A DNA stretch of 57,824 nt from Anabaena sp. 54 (GTDB taxonomy: Bacteria; Cyanobacteriota; Cyanobacteriia; Cyanobacteriales; Nostocaceae): contig OMJF01000283.1 in assembly GCA_900299285.1 (NCBI GenBank), forward strand, positions 1-57,824, read 5' to 3'. Shown here in pieces: positions 37,714-46,422 of this stretch. A program made the translations under genes and the position numbers. The notes beneath the pieces are model-generated. The model saw nothing but the letters and a program-made list of their open reading frames with translations. It did no database searches and was not told the origin of the DNA. Each line of letters begins with the position of its first letter. The stretch's first letter is position 1.

Positions 37714-37864
37714 AGTAAGTAGTATTGCTGTTTTTCTCAATGTTTGATAAATTTCAGTTAGGACTTAGGCAAAAACTTTCCTAAACCTTTATGGCATTGC
37801 TGAATTGAGGTATGAAAATCAAATATTTTAGTTCTTAAACCCCTACTCTGGAGCGTCCTTGAGC

Positions 37865-37908
37865 GCCTCTGCATGAGAAAAAATCATACCTTCATTCACC
37901 AACGCCAC
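37865..37908. repeat. Direct repeat, copy 1 (copy 2 at 38819-38860)
   Basis: GCGCCTCTGC(A/G)TGAGAAAAA followed by ATCATACCTTCATTCACCAA and CGCC occurs at both places with a single difference. Copy 2 runs into the end of the HpnB-like gene, covering its stop codon and last codons. The copies are about 950 bases apart and bracket most of the intergenic region. Confidence 0.8.
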
Positions 37909-38118
37909 CTTTATTTCTGTCCTCAGTGCTATCGGTGACAGCAAATTAGGTGTAATAGCCAATCCGGTGATCCACCCTACACAAATTCATGCTATTAATC
38001 TGCATTAATATAAGTCTCTAGGTCTTAGTGTCTAGAGTAATCATTAATGCCATAAGTAAAGTTTTCTGGAACTTACCCAAGGGTTAGCTGATAATTCCAT
38101 AGCGTCTTGAAAAGATTA

Positions 38119-38204
38119 GGGCTTACGTACAAGTCACTGAATAACTAACCACTCCAGGCACAAAGAATACAAATCAGGGTTTGAGGAATATTTTGCGTAA
38201 GTCC
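38119..38204. mobile_element. MITE-like family B element, 86 bp, slightly eroded
   Basis: Ends GGGCTTACGTA (left) and TTTTGCGTAAGTCC (right) are imperfect inverted repeats of the same type as 7140-7225, and the length is the same 86 bp. The interior, with ACTCCAGG and AATCAGGGTTTGAGG, differs from the 7140 copy but matches the remnant at 9816-9902. The TA duplication is not preserved on the right (TC). Confidence 0.65.
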
Positions 38205-38766
38205 TCTCCAGGACTAAAGCCCTAGCTAAGATGTCATGTATCATACCAATTACATAACTCCTGTTTTACACAAATGAATTACACAAAAGTGACTAATAGC
38301 CTCCGCTGGAGTTGAATGGCTTGAGTTACTTTTAATGGCAATAGAGAATTAGTAGTTAATGCCATTTAGATCTTGATTTTAGGATTTTCTACCCACTTTC
38401 TTATCACCAAAATATTCACCTCTGATCATCAAGTTCAGGACTATTTAAGATTTAGGGGTTTTACATAGGAGATCCTAAAAAAACAAAGATACTAAAATTG
38501 ATGGCTGATTTGATTGGACGGCTTTCGATTTTTCACCAACAATAAAGTTTACTTGAATTGCCCAAAAACAATATATCCCATTTATGGTGCTATTAATTAT
38601 GAAGTTCGTGAAGTTTCTGTAAATTTTATGTAAATATGAATAATATAGTATTTTCTAGTCCACTCAAGTGCATATTTATTCCTAATTTTGTGAAAATATA
38701 GCAGATTACCATGGCGGGCAAGATGCCCACACCACAAGATTTTTATTAGACATCTCCGACAAAAAA

Positions 38767-38805
38767 TGTAGAGACGAGAATCCCTACCCAGGTCACGTCT
38801 CTACA
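38767..38805. repeat. GTAGAGACG hairpin repeat
   Basis: TGTAGAGACG (38767-38776) and CGTCTCTACA (38796-38805) are perfect 10-bp arms with a 19-base loop. It lies 48 bases beyond the stop of the leftward HpnB-like gene and could form an RNA hairpin at the 3' end of its transcript. Such GTAGAGACG palindromes are common in cyanobacterial genomes. Confidence 0.65.
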
Positions 38806-38852
38806 AGGGTTCCAGGAAAGCGCCTCTGCGTGAGAAAAAATCATACCTTCAT

Positions 38853-40055
38853 TCACCAACGCCTTTTATCCAAGGTGTAAACTCTACCTTTCCATTCACC
38901 TCCACGTCTTTGCCAATGTCGCCATGCTGAATCTACTGTCATTAAAGTATAGAAAAAAGCAATGATTGGTAAACTAAAAGCAAAAATTGGAGAACATTTA
39001 TAAAAGCGAATAATTGGCAAATAAGCAAAAGTCATGAGTAAATATGCTGTGAAAGATACTAGGGTAATTGTCGAATTTCCTAATAATACTCCTAAAATAA
39101 TTCCTATTGGTGGTAATAAATAAACCAAGGTCATTCCTAATAAACTACCCACTAGTAGTAAAGGGGAATAATTAAGTTGTGTATAAGCACTTCTAGCCAC
39201 CATATCCCAAATTGTTTTCAGGGAATCGTAAGGACGTAAACTGATTGTTGAGGTGCTTAGTCCTAACCAGATTTGGCCATGATTTGACTTGACGGCTTTC
39301 GCTAAGGAACAATCATCAATTAAGGCCTGACGAATTATTTGTAACCCACCAATTCTATTTAGGGCTTCTGAGTGAATTAAAATACAGCCTCCCGCTGCGG
39401 CTGCTGTGGTTTTTTTGGGGTTATTTACCCAGGAAAAGGGATACAATTTTTGGAAGAAAAAGACGAAAGCGGGAATTAACATTTTTTCCCAAAAGCTTTG
39501 ACAGCGTAAGCGCACCATGATAGATACCAGGTCTAAATTCTCGGACTCTGCTTTGGTTACTAAGCGCCCCAAGTTACTAAGATCATGTTCTATATCCGCA
39601 TCTGTTAGTAAAAAATAGTCTGGTGTCAATTCACTAGCTTTTTCTACTCCTTGTGCCATTGCCCACAATTTACCTGTCCAACCTGTAGGTAATGATTCGC
39701 TGGAGACAATCTGTAATTTATCAGTTTTATCAAGGGCGTAAGCTACTCCTTGGGCAAAATCGGCTGTACCATCGCTACTTTGATCGTCTACTAAAAAGAT
39801 AGTGAAATTACCAGTATAGTCTTGCAAGAGGAGCGATCGCAAGCTAATAGGAATAACATCCGCTTCGTTACGCGCTGGTACTACTACACACACTGTCGGT
39901 AATGGTTTTTTTATAACGCTTTTATTTGTTTCTAATTGGTGATTAACTCGCCAAAATTGTCCCCAAAATAAGAGTAAAAATAACCAAGTTATCAGGGATA
40001 TAAAGGTTAAGGTTAATACAATTGTTATCATAATTTTCGCTTTACTCCAATTCAA
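38853..40055 (-). CDS. hpnB: Hopene-associated glycosyltransferase HpnB (GT2 family)
   Basis: A 400-residue membrane glycosyltransferase. An N-terminal TM helix (about 10-32) is followed by a GT-A domain: VCVVVPARNEADVIPISLRS, FLVDDQSSDGTAD, then LPTGWTGKLWAMAQG and LLTDADIEHD (the DxD-type motif). Two or three TM helices close the protein. The GWTGKxWA and HPNB-type order fits the hopene-associated subgroup. It is divergent from squalene-hopene cyclase 235 bases away, which supports the hopanoid role. The exact sugar or side-chain reaction is unknown. The last three codons and stop lie in a dispersed 43-base repeat, so the natural C-terminus may have been altered. Confidence 0.9.
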   Translation of the reverse strand: MNWSKAKIMITIVLTLTFISLITWLFLLLFWGQFWRVNHQLETNKSVIKKPLPTVCVVVPARNEADVIPISLRSLLLQDYTGNFTIFLVDDQSSDGTADFAQGVAYALDKTDKLQIVSSESLPTGWTGKLWAMAQGVEKASELTPDYFLLTDADIEHDLSNLGRLVTKAESENLDLVSIMVRLRCQSFWEKMLIPAFVFFFQKLYPFSWVNNPKKTTAAAAGGCILIHSEALNRIGGLQIIRQALIDDCSLAKAVKSNHGQIWLGLSTSTISLRPYDSLKTIWDMVARSAYTQLNYSPLLLVGSLLGMTLVYLLPPIGIILGVLLGNSTITLVSFTAYLLMTFAYLPIIRFYKCSPIFAFSLPIIAFFYTLMTVDSAWRHWQRRGGEWKGRVYTLDKRRW

Positions 40056-40290
40056 AATTTAAAAGAAAAGTTCGGTGTTGCTGAAGGAAGATATAATTTT
40101 TGTTCACGCAGAGGCGCTCCAGGCGCAGAGAGTAAGGGATTAAGAGGTTTTGACTTTTATACCTTGACTGCAATTCAAAATTTAATTATTACTGATTTAA
40201 ATAGAATACAATGTTTGCTGATTTTGGAGAATAATTTTCTCTGATTTCGGTTATGTTATTAATTATTATTGGCTGTTGAGGAAGTATTTT

Positions 40291-42201
40291 ATGCAAACAC
40301 AAGATAGGATAAAAGTCAAGCAAGTTGTAGATGGGATTACAGCTAGTCAAAAATATCTGCTTTCGATGCAAAATCCCCATGGTTATTGGTGGGCTGAGTT
40401 AGAATCTAATGTTACTATTACTTCTGAGGCTGTTTTGCTGCATAAGATCTGGGGAACGGATAAAAATAGACCTTTAGATAAGCTTGAAAATTATCTCCGT
40501 TCTCAACAGCGAGAACATGGAGGTTGGGAATTGTTTTATGGAGATGGTGGGGATTTAAACACAACTGTAGAGGCTTATATGGCTTTAAGGTTGTTAGGTG
40601 TATCCGCTACAGACACCGCACTAATAAAAGCGAAATCCCTAATTTTGGCTAAAGGTGGTATTAGTAAAACTCGCATTTTTACTAAGTTACATCTAGCTTT
40701 AATTGGCTGTTATAATTGGCGCGGACTTCCTTCTTTACCACCTTGGGTAATGTTGTTACCTGATGATTTTCCTGTCAATATTTATGAACTTTCTAGTTGG
40801 GCGCGTTCTAGCACTGTACCATTATTAATTGTCTTTGATCGTAAACCCATCTTTAAAATTGATCAACCCATTAATTTAGATGAATTATATACTGAAGGTG
40901 TGAATAATGTCCGATGGGAATTACCAAAAAATGGTGATTGGTCGGATATTTTTAACATCCTCGATGATGGTTTCAAATTAGCAGAAAGTCTCAATTTTGT
41001 TCCCTTGAGAAATGAAGGTATTCAAGCCGCAGAAAAATGGATTTTAGAACGTCAAGAAGTTACCGGAGATTGGGGAGGAATTATTCCCGCGATGTTAAAT
41101 TCTCTGTTAGCTTTAAAATGTTTAGATTATGATGTTAATGACCCAATTATCCAGCGAGGTTTAAAAGCAGTTGATAACTTTGCTATAGAAACAGAAAATA
41201 GTTACTGTGTACAACCTTGTGTTTCTCCTGTATGGGATACGGCTTGGGCGATTCGGGCTTTAATTGATTCAGGTTTTACCGCAGATCATCCGACTATTGT
41301 TAAAGCAGGAGAATGGTTAATAGACAAACAAATTCTCGATTATGGTGACTGGAATGTCAAAAATAAACAAGGGAAACCCGGCGCTTGGGCGTTTGAATTT
41401 AACAATCGTTTTTATCCAGATGTGGATGATTCCGCTGTAGTTGTTATGGCTTTACATCAAGCGAAATTACCAAATGAAGAATTGAAAAAACAAGCTATTA
41501 ATCGAGCTTTAAATTGGATTAAAACTATGCAATGTAAACCAGGTGGTTGGGCGGCTTTTGATATTGATAATGATCAAGAATGGCTTAATTCTATCCCCTA
41601 TGGTGATTTGAAAGCTATGATTGATCCAAATACGGCTGATGTCACTGCTAGAGTATTAGAAATGTTGGGGGCTTGTAATTTATCAATTCCAGCAAATAAT
41701 TTAGAAAGGTCTTTAAATTATCTTTTGAAGGAACAGGAAATAGAGGGTTGTTGGTTTGGTCGTTGGGGTGTAAATTACATTTATGGAACTAGCGGCGTTT
41801 TATCGGCTTTAGCTTTAATAAATCCTCTCAAATATCGTGAAAATATTGCTAAAGCTACAGCTTGGTTAGTCAAAGTTCAAAATAATGATGGTGGTTGGGG
41901 AGAAACTTGTTTTAGTTATAATGATCCTAGTTTGAAAGGACAAGGAGAAAGCACTGCTTCCCAAACAGCATGGGCTTTAATTGGCTTAATTTCCGCCGGT
42001 AAAGCAACTAGTAAATTCGCTATTGATAGTATTGAAAAAGGGATTAATTACCTGTTAAAAACACAAAAATCAGATGGTACTTGGGAGGAAAAATACTTCA
42101 CTGGAACTGGTTTTCCTTGTCATTTTTATTTGAAGTATCACTTCTATCAACAGTATTTTCCTTTAATGGCTTTGGGAAGATATCAAGCAATTAAGCAATA
42201 A
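40291..42201 (+). CDS. shc: Squalene-hopene cyclase
   Basis: Cyclises squalene to hopene and hopanol at the membrane, the committed step to hopanoids. From the ATG at 40291 it has 636 residues, the usual size; a TTG at 40276 is ignored because GAGGAAG sits just before the ATG. The catalytic DxDD is DVDD (377-380) in FYPDVDDSAVVV. QW repeats are visible as QREHGGWE, MQCKPGGWAAFD and VQNNDGGWGET, and the C-terminal QKSDGTWEE. The C-terminal GTGFPCHFYLKYHFYQQYFP is typical. The 235-base divergent region with hpnB holds a degenerate GCGCAGAG repeat and probably both promoters. Confidence 0.98.
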   Translation: MQTQDRIKVKQVVDGITASQKYLLSMQNPHGYWWAELESNVTITSEAVLLHKIWGTDKNRPLDKLENYLRSQQREHGGWELFYGDGGDLNTTVEAYMALRLLGVSATDTALIKAKSLILAKGGISKTRIFTKLHLALIGCYNWRGLPSLPPWVMLLPDDFPVNIYELSSWARSSTVPLLIVFDRKPIFKIDQPINLDELYTEGVNNVRWELPKNGDWSDIFNILDDGFKLAESLNFVPLRNEGIQAAEKWILERQEVTGDWGGIIPAMLNSLLALKCLDYDVNDPIIQRGLKAVDNFAIETENSYCVQPCVSPVWDTAWAIRALIDSGFTADHPTIVKAGEWLIDKQILDYGDWNVKNKQGKPGAWAFEFNNRFYPDVDDSAVVVMALHQAKLPNEELKKQAINRALNWIKTMQCKPGGWAAFDIDNDQEWLNSIPYGDLKAMIDPNTADVTARVLEMLGACNLSIPANNLERSLNYLLKEQEIEGCWFGRWGVNYIYGTSGVLSALALINPLKYRENIAKATAWLVKVQNNDGGWGETCFSYNDPSLKGQGESTASQTAWALIGLISAGKATSKFAIDSIEKGINYLLKTQKSDGTWEEKYFTGTGFPCHFYLKYHFYQQYFPLMALGRYQAIKQ

Positions 42202-42650
42202 TTTAATCACAGAAAGTAGGGATAATTCATGAATTATCCCTCACCCTAAAAAAATCCCCAATTTTTTAATTAACTTTAATGAAATTTAGAAATATAACTA
42301 TAGATATACCTCTATCTACTTCTTTAGTATGAAGTTAACTTAATAATTAAGATTTAGACTAAAGTAAGTTTACTATTCAACTCAAATTATGAGTTATACC
42401 AAATTAAGACGAAGCTACTGAGAATAGGATTCTAAGAATAATTAACCGCAGATAAGGATTAGTCCACGCAGGTGGACTTTGCTTGTGTAGTAGCGATTTA
42501 TAATCGCCATAAACTTTTAAGACAAGGTGGACTTTGCTTGTGTAGTAGGGATTTATAATCGCCATAAACTTTTAAGACAACCTCTAAAGAAGTCGGGAAT
42601 ATTACTACAAATAAAATATTAATTACTGGAGAAATTACTGGAGATCAAAA
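42202..42650. other. 449-bp intergenic region with repeat remnants
   Basis: Starts with GAAAGTAGGGATAATTCATG followed by AATTATCCC (42211-42239), matching the core of the 7140 element. Bases 42290-42450 are AT-rich without features. The end contains a half family A element with a 55-bp tandem duplication, listed separately. GGAG precedes the ATG at 42651. Confidence 0.65.
42455..42584. repeat. Half family A element with 55-bp tandem duplication
   Basis: The right half of the family A element, in reverse orientation (ATTAGTCCACGCAGGTGGAC onward). The unit from GGTGGACTTTGCTTGTGTAG to CTTTTAAGACAA occurs at 42471-42525 and 42526-42580 with one mismatch (tagcgat, taggat-type), followed by the terminal CCTC. 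The left half is missing. With the 78-bp triplication at 1238, this is the second tandem growth of the same family. Confidence 0.8.
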
Positions 42651-43052
42651 ATGCAATATAATGAGTTTATAATCCATGTCCAAAGTCTAGCACAATCAGA
42701 ATCTCTTGAGGAAGCTGAGGTCGCTACCCGTGCTACTTTGGAAATTATTAAACAAATTGTTCCTAGTGCTGAAAGGGAGGAATTAGCAACACAAATACCC
42801 CAAGAATTAGGGGAGTATTTACGTGGAGGTGAAGCAGAACCTATTGAAGCTTTTAATTTACAGCAGTTTATTGAACGTATTAGTGAAAAAGAAAATGTGA
42901 AACCTACTATCTCAATTATTCATGTCCGCGCTGTTTTTGCTGTTTTACAAAATGCTGTTTCTCCAGATAAATTTCGCAAGTTTTATGACTATTTTTCCCG
43001 TGACTATGAGGAATTATTTAGCATAGTATTGAAAAATCAAGCCTCTGCTTAA
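42651..43052 (+). CDS. DUF2267 family protein
   Basis: A 133-residue all-helical soluble protein with the DUF2267 pattern: FIIHVQSLAQSESLEEAEVA, TRATLEIIKQIVPSAEREEL, ATQIPQELGEYL, then a second half FIERISEKENV...AVFAVLQNAVSPDKF. The two halves are internally similar, as usual for the family. No function is known to me. A GGAG ribosome-binding site precedes the ATG, and a hairpin with T-run lies 72 bases after the stop. Confidence 0.85.
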   Translation: MQYNEFIIHVQSLAQSESLEEAEVATRATLEIIKQIVPSAEREELATQIPQELGEYLRGGEAEPIEAFNLQQFIERISEKENVKPTISIIHVRAVFAVLQNAVSPDKFRKFYDYFSRDYEELFSIVLKNQASA

Positions 43053-43123
43053 TTAGCAGAAATTTCCTTGGCTAACGCCACGCTGCGTGAACGTCAAAAA
43101 TTATAGTTTACCCTAGCCTATTA

Positions 43124-43159
43124 TATACCTGATTTCTTGGAGAAGTTGGGTATATTTTT
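43124..43159 (+). terminator. Hairpin plus T-run after the DUF2267 gene
   Basis: TATACCTGATTTCT (43124-43137) and AGAAGTTGGGTATA (43141-43154) pair over 14 positions, with G-U pairs, around a TGG loop, and TTTTT follows at 43155-43159. It is a member of the GATCCCCGACTTCTT repeat family that here has all parts of an intrinsic terminator. Confidence 0.7.
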
Positions 43160-43215
43160 GTTGAGAAATAATTTATAATTGCTAAGGTTCAATATCAAGT
43201 TGATTTGATTAAATT

Positions 43216-43656
43216 ATGCTGACTTTTACCCAACGTCAACTACCGAATATTCCCGCTACAGTTAATATTACTCTTTTATTGACTGCGGAAGAACGGACTC
43301 GCAGTCGTTATAAATTTATATTAGCAAATGGTCAAGAAATTTTTTTGCGTTTACCTAGAGGGACAATATTAAATGATGGTGATATACTTATTGATGAAAC
43401 CCACAGTATTTATATGAAAATAATTGCTAAACCTGAACCTGTTTTAACTGCTTACGCGGAAATTCCTTTATTATTAAGGGCTGCGTATCATTTAGGAAAT
43501 CGTCATGTACCTGTGGAAATCACTCCCACTTATTTACGCTTGTCTCCAGATGCGGTTTTACAGGCTATGTTAACACAATTGGGTTTAGAAATTCAAGCGG
43601 AATTTGTACCTTTTAAACCAGAATTAGGTGCTTATGGAAATCACTCTCACTCATAA
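43216..43656 (+). CDS. ureE: Urease accessory protein UreE (nickel chaperone)
   Basis: Delivers nickel to the UreG-UreF-UreD complex. The 146-residue protein has the UreE N-terminal domain ([32 protein letters not shown]) and the metal-binding C-terminal domain ([20 protein letters not shown], where the conserved His of GNRHVP binds Ni). The C-terminal tail is short (YGNHSHS) and has only two His, unlike the long His tails of some bacteria. It overlaps ureF by 23 bases. Confidence 0.97.
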   Translation: MLTFTQRQLPNIPATVNITLLLTAEERTRSRYKFILANGQEIFLRLPRGTILNDGDILIDETHSIYMKIIAKPEPVLTAYAEIPLLLRAAYHLGNRHVPVEITPTYLRLSPDAVLQAMLTQLGLEIQAEFVPFKPELGAYGNHSHS

Positions 43657-44320
43657 CAATTTTTTAACGGTTTTACAATTAGCTAGTCCGGCTTTACCTG
43701 TAGGTGCTTATGGTTATTCAGAAGGACTAGAAATGTTAGTAGAAAATGGGACTATTACTAATGCTGATCATCTCAAAGATTGGCTAAAATCTGAATTGAT
43801 TTATGGTTCAATTCGTCTAGATGCTGCTGTAATTGTTAGGGCTTTTCATGCTGCAAAAACCGATGATATAGAGGCTTTAAAACGCTGGAATTTATGGTTA
43901 TCAGCGGCGAGGGATGGGGAAGAATTACGGGCTGCTAGTTGGCAAATGGGACGTTCTCTGATGCAATTATTAAGTAAGCTAGAACCGGAAATTTTACCTT
44001 TAGTCCATGCTGTGGGTTATCCTAGTAATTATGCGATCGCTTTTGCTATAGCTTGCGTTCATTGGGATATAAATATTCAAGCCTGTTTATTAGCTTATTT
44101 ACACAGTTGGGCTAATAATTTAATTACGGCTGGGATTAAACTTATTCCTCTGGGACAAACTGCGGGACAAGAATTATTACTGGGTTTACAACCTTTATTA
44201 ACTACTACAGTGGAGGAAATTTTGCTCATGGAAGATGATGATTTAGGATGTTGTAATTGGGGTTTATCTTTAGCAAGTATGCAGCACGAAATCCAGTATA
44301 CTAGATTATTTAGGAGTTAA
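43634..44320 (+). CDS. ureF: Urease accessory protein UreF
   Basis: Controls UreG GTPase activity and bridges it to UreD and urease during active-site assembly. A 228-residue helical protein with the family start [20 protein letters not shown], then the [10 protein letters not shown] and [18 protein letters not shown] segments, and the C-terminal [22 protein letters not shown] 43634 is chosen over the GTG at 43628. The start lies inside the last codons of ureE, so the genes are translationally coupled. ureG follows after 5 bases. Confidence 0.96.
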   Translation: MEITLTHNNFLTVLQLASPALPVGAYGYSEGLEMLVENGTITNADHLKDWLKSELIYGSIRLDAAVIVRAFHAAKTDDIEALKRWNLWLSAARDGEELRAASWQMGRSLMQLLSKLEPEILPLVHAVGYPSNYAIAFAIACVHWDINIQACLLAYLHSWANNLITAGIKLIPLGQTAGQELLLGLQPLLTTTVEEILLMEDDDLGCCNWGLSLASMQHEIQYTRLFRS

Positions 44321-44325
44321 AAATT

Positions 44326-44922
44326 ATGACTGCTTTGAGAATAGGAGTTGCAGGTCCAGTGGGTTCAGGAAAAACGGCTTTAGTAGATGCTTTATGTAAG
44401 AATTTACGAGAAAAATATCAGTTAGCAGTGGTGACAAATGATATCTATACTCAAGAAGATGCTCAATTTTTAGTTCGTTCTCAAGCCTTAGAAAGCGATC
44501 GCATTTTAGGAGTAGAAACGGGAGGTTGTCCCCATACTGCTATCCGGGAAGACGCTTCTATGAATTTAGCCGCAATTGAACAATTAGAAGAGAAATTTAC
44601 CAATTTAGATTTAGTCTTTTTAGAAAGTGGTGGAGATAATTTAGCTGCTACTTTTAGTCCTGAATTAGTAGATTTAACCATTTATGTCATTGATGTCGCT
44701 GCTGGTGATAAAATCCCCCGTAAAGGTGGTCCAGGTATCACTAAATCTGATTTATTAGTAATTAATAAAACCGATCTTGCTCCCTATGTGGGCGCTGATT
44801 TGAATGTCATGGAACGAGATGCCAAAAAAATGCGCGGTGATAAACCTTTTGTTTTTACAAATCTGAAAACTCAATCTGGTTTAGGAGATGTAATTCGGTT
44901 TGTAAATGCGGCTATTTGTTAA
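44326..44922 (+). CDS. ureG: Urease accessory GTPase UreG
   Basis: The GTPase that powers nickel insertion into urease. The 198 residues fit the family. The P-loop is GPVGSGKT (10-17). The other conserved parts are [13 protein letters not shown], the metal-site [11 protein letters not shown] with Cys-Pro-His, [17 protein letters not shown], and the specificity motif [13 protein letters not shown]. It ends the ureEFG operon; ureD and the structural ureABC are not in the window. The region after it holds toxin-antitoxin remains on the opposite strand. Confidence 0.98.
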   Translation: MTALRIGVAGPVGSGKTALVDALCKNLREKYQLAVVTNDIYTQEDAQFLVRSQALESDRILGVETGGCPHTAIREDASMNLAAIEQLEEKFTNLDLVFLESGGDNLAATFSPELVDLTIYVIDVAAGDKIPRKGGPGITKSDLLVINKTDLAPYVGADLNVMERDAKKMRGDKPFVFTNLKTQSGLGDVIRFVNAAIC

Positions 44923-45006
44923 TTTTCAGAAATGGCTAACTTCACACTTCGCTATCAGGATTTAGAGGATGTGATTGATTTGTTTTCAGAAACAAACACA
45001 GATTTA

Positions 45007-45621
45007 TCATAATTCCAAATCATTGATTAATTCTTCTATAGCTTGGCTTTTTAGTTCTTTATTAGGGAGAAAATAAAACACTTTTTTTAAAGTTTCTATA
45101 TTTGCATTTTTAATGAACCATTCATCACTGGGATTGTCTGTCAAGCTAAAATGAAGCTTTAAACGGTCATTTATAGCATCTTTATCTGCTCTTTCTAATT
45201 GTCCTTTTCGTTCTAACCAATTTCCTACCTTATCTTTAAAACAGTTAGCGTCAACAGCAAATAGCTAATGAACTAGAGTTTATGATTTTTTATCAAGACC
45301 ATTTTTTTGTGTAGGATTAATAGGTAATGTTGTTGGTAGACCTGTATAGGTTGTTTGTGATGTTAAAGGAATAGCAGAAAAAGTTGTTATATAGCCAGAT
45401 TGATCTTGAAACTCGTCACTTGTCCAAATGATATGAGGATGTTCACCTCTGAAAACTCTACTAGAATTAATAGTATCTTGACAAGTTTTACATTCTACTT
45501 CACCTGGCTCATTTAATTCATAAATATGAACATGACGGAAATTGCAACTCAAAGATACTCTATAGGGATTAATGAAATATATCCAACCTTGTTGAGGTCT
45601 TTTTGGTTTTTGTCCAGCCAC
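45007..45621 (-). pseudogene. MazF/PemK-like toxin gene with two in-frame stop codons
   Basis: One continuous frame of 204 codons is broken by TAA at 45280-45282 and TAG at 45265-45267. The first part (GWIYFINPYRVSLSC, VFRGEHPHIIWTSDEFQDQS, TTFSAIPLTSQTT, LPTTLPINPTQKNGLDKKS) matches a MazF/PemK-like fold in a cyanobacterial variety. The reading then goes: stop, TLVH, stop, LFAVDANCFKDKVGNWLERK and continues to INDLEL and the natural stop at 45007. TAT to TAA and CAG to TAG single changes would restore it. The open part alone is 113 residues, which lacks the C-terminal half. Confidence 0.8.
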
Positions 45622-45622
45622 T

Positions 45623-46031
45623 TTACAATCCTAATTCACTGATTAATTTTTCCCGTTCTGCCAGTAAATTAAGCTTAACTTTTTCTTCTGGTTTATGGGT
45701 ATCTATAACCTCTAACATGGGAGCAGTGCTATACACATATTCTAACAACGCTTTAAATTTTTCTTGCCCAGCACCAGCCCATTCTCTCCTGATATTATCA
45801 AGAATTAGCCTGAGACTTAAAGGTAGTTGCAAATCTTCCACATTAGTCGCCTCAGCACCAAGTTTAATCAATACTGTATCTCCCTGAGATTCTTGAATAA
45901 TCTCTTTACCGTTCATTTGTTTTAAAGCAGTATCTATGTCTTCATTCCAGGGTCCAAAGCGATAATAACAGTGTTGTTGTAATATATCCTTTTGTGGCGT
46001 AGACAAAATATTTGATCAGCTTATCTAACAT
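45623..46031 (-). pseudogene. SocA/Panacea-like (DUF4065) antitoxin remnant with frameshift
   Basis: An ATG at 46031 starts MLDKLIKYFVYATKGYITTT, a typical start for this family, but after about 24 codons the matching sequence continues in another frame as YYRFGPWNEDIDTALKQMNG, then KEIIQESQGDTVLIKLG to the stop at 45623. The total length of 409 bases is not divisible by three. The middle piece usually expected (KFLYLAD-type) is missing, which suggests a deletion of roughly 20-30 codons plus a shift. A TTG-started 127-residue frame (46006) exists but lacks the domain's N-terminus. It ends one base before the toxin remnant. Confidence 0.65.
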
Positions 46032-46050
46032 GATTTTTCTCTCTCGTATG

Positions 46051-46072
46051 ATGAGTATAAACTACTACTCAT
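46051..46072. promoter_or_regulatory. Putative operator palindrome upstream of the decayed antitoxin gene
   Basis: ATGAGTA (46051-46057) and TACTCAT (46066-46072) form a perfect 7-bp inverted repeat with an 8-base spacer, 20 bases upstream of the antitoxin ATG. Toxin-antitoxin operons usually bear such an operator at the promoter. No protein data support this. Confidence 0.4.
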
Positions 46073-46200
46073 GTAAAGTAAATTGGCAGCATCCGATCAG
46101 CATACCATCTAAACATAGATTTACCATATTTCTATAAAATTTGCAAATTAATATTTAATCCCCTATTTTTACCCAGGAAATACTTTGGATAAATCCAAAA

Positions 46201-46380
46201 CTAAATCAGTAAAATATGGCAATTAACAAACTCATTAGGTAATAAAATTAATTTACGACGATAATCAAAATTATCTTGGGAATCTTGATAAGGTTCACTG
46301 TAATACTCTAAACAATATTTGCTTAAATTAAATATCCAATAATCAGAAATACCTGCTTCTGCTGATAAAAAGGAATTAAA
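46201..46380 (-). pseudogene. Uma2-family (DUF820) endonuclease C-terminal fragment
   Basis: The frame reads FNSFLSAEAGISDYWIFNLS, then KYCLEYYSEPYQDSQDNFDY and RRKLILLPNEFVNCHILLI to a stop at 46201. AEAGISDYWIFNL corresponds to the conserved YWIVDL-type stretch of Uma2 proteins, a PD-(D/E)xK-fold family very common in cyanobacteria. The N-terminal two thirds and the start are missing; an A-rich run lies at the break. It is between the dead antitoxin and the membrane-protein gene. Confidence 0.7.
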
Positions 46381-46422
46381 AAAAAATTTAAATTTAGTGG
46401 TTTTAATTCCTTTTTTTATTAG

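Larger units (their letters stand above)
37741..38852. other. 1.1-kb repeat-rich intergenic region
   Basis: No gene was supported. It holds a GGACTTAGGCAAAA end fragment (37761), a 43-base direct repeat also present at 38819, the family B element at 38119-38204, an inverted CTTGTGG-type repeat (38714-38738) and a GTAGAGACG hairpin (38767-38805). An open stretch near 37910-38008 encodes about 38 residues without a start and is left uncalled. Bases 38230-38700 are AT-rich with nothing recognised. Confidence 0.65.

Noticed and set aside
34852..37740. Upstream TTG start adding nine residues to the FG-GAP protein
   Set aside because: The ATG at 37713 begins the usual MSxxFxLSxL pattern; the TTG extension has no ribosome-binding support.
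37910..38008. Open stretch encoding about 38 residues with no start
   Set aside because: It begins inside a dispersed direct repeat and has no start codon or recognisable homology.
44932..45012. Small ORF (26 residues, MANFTLRYQDLEDVIDLFSE...) after ureG
   Set aside because: No ribosome-binding site, no recognised family, and it runs against the end of the toxin pseudogene. It may be a scrap of another gene.
45603..45887. 94-codon plus-strand frame over the toxin-antitoxin remains
   Set aside because: It is antisense to the better supported decayed antitoxin and toxin frames and has no features of its own.
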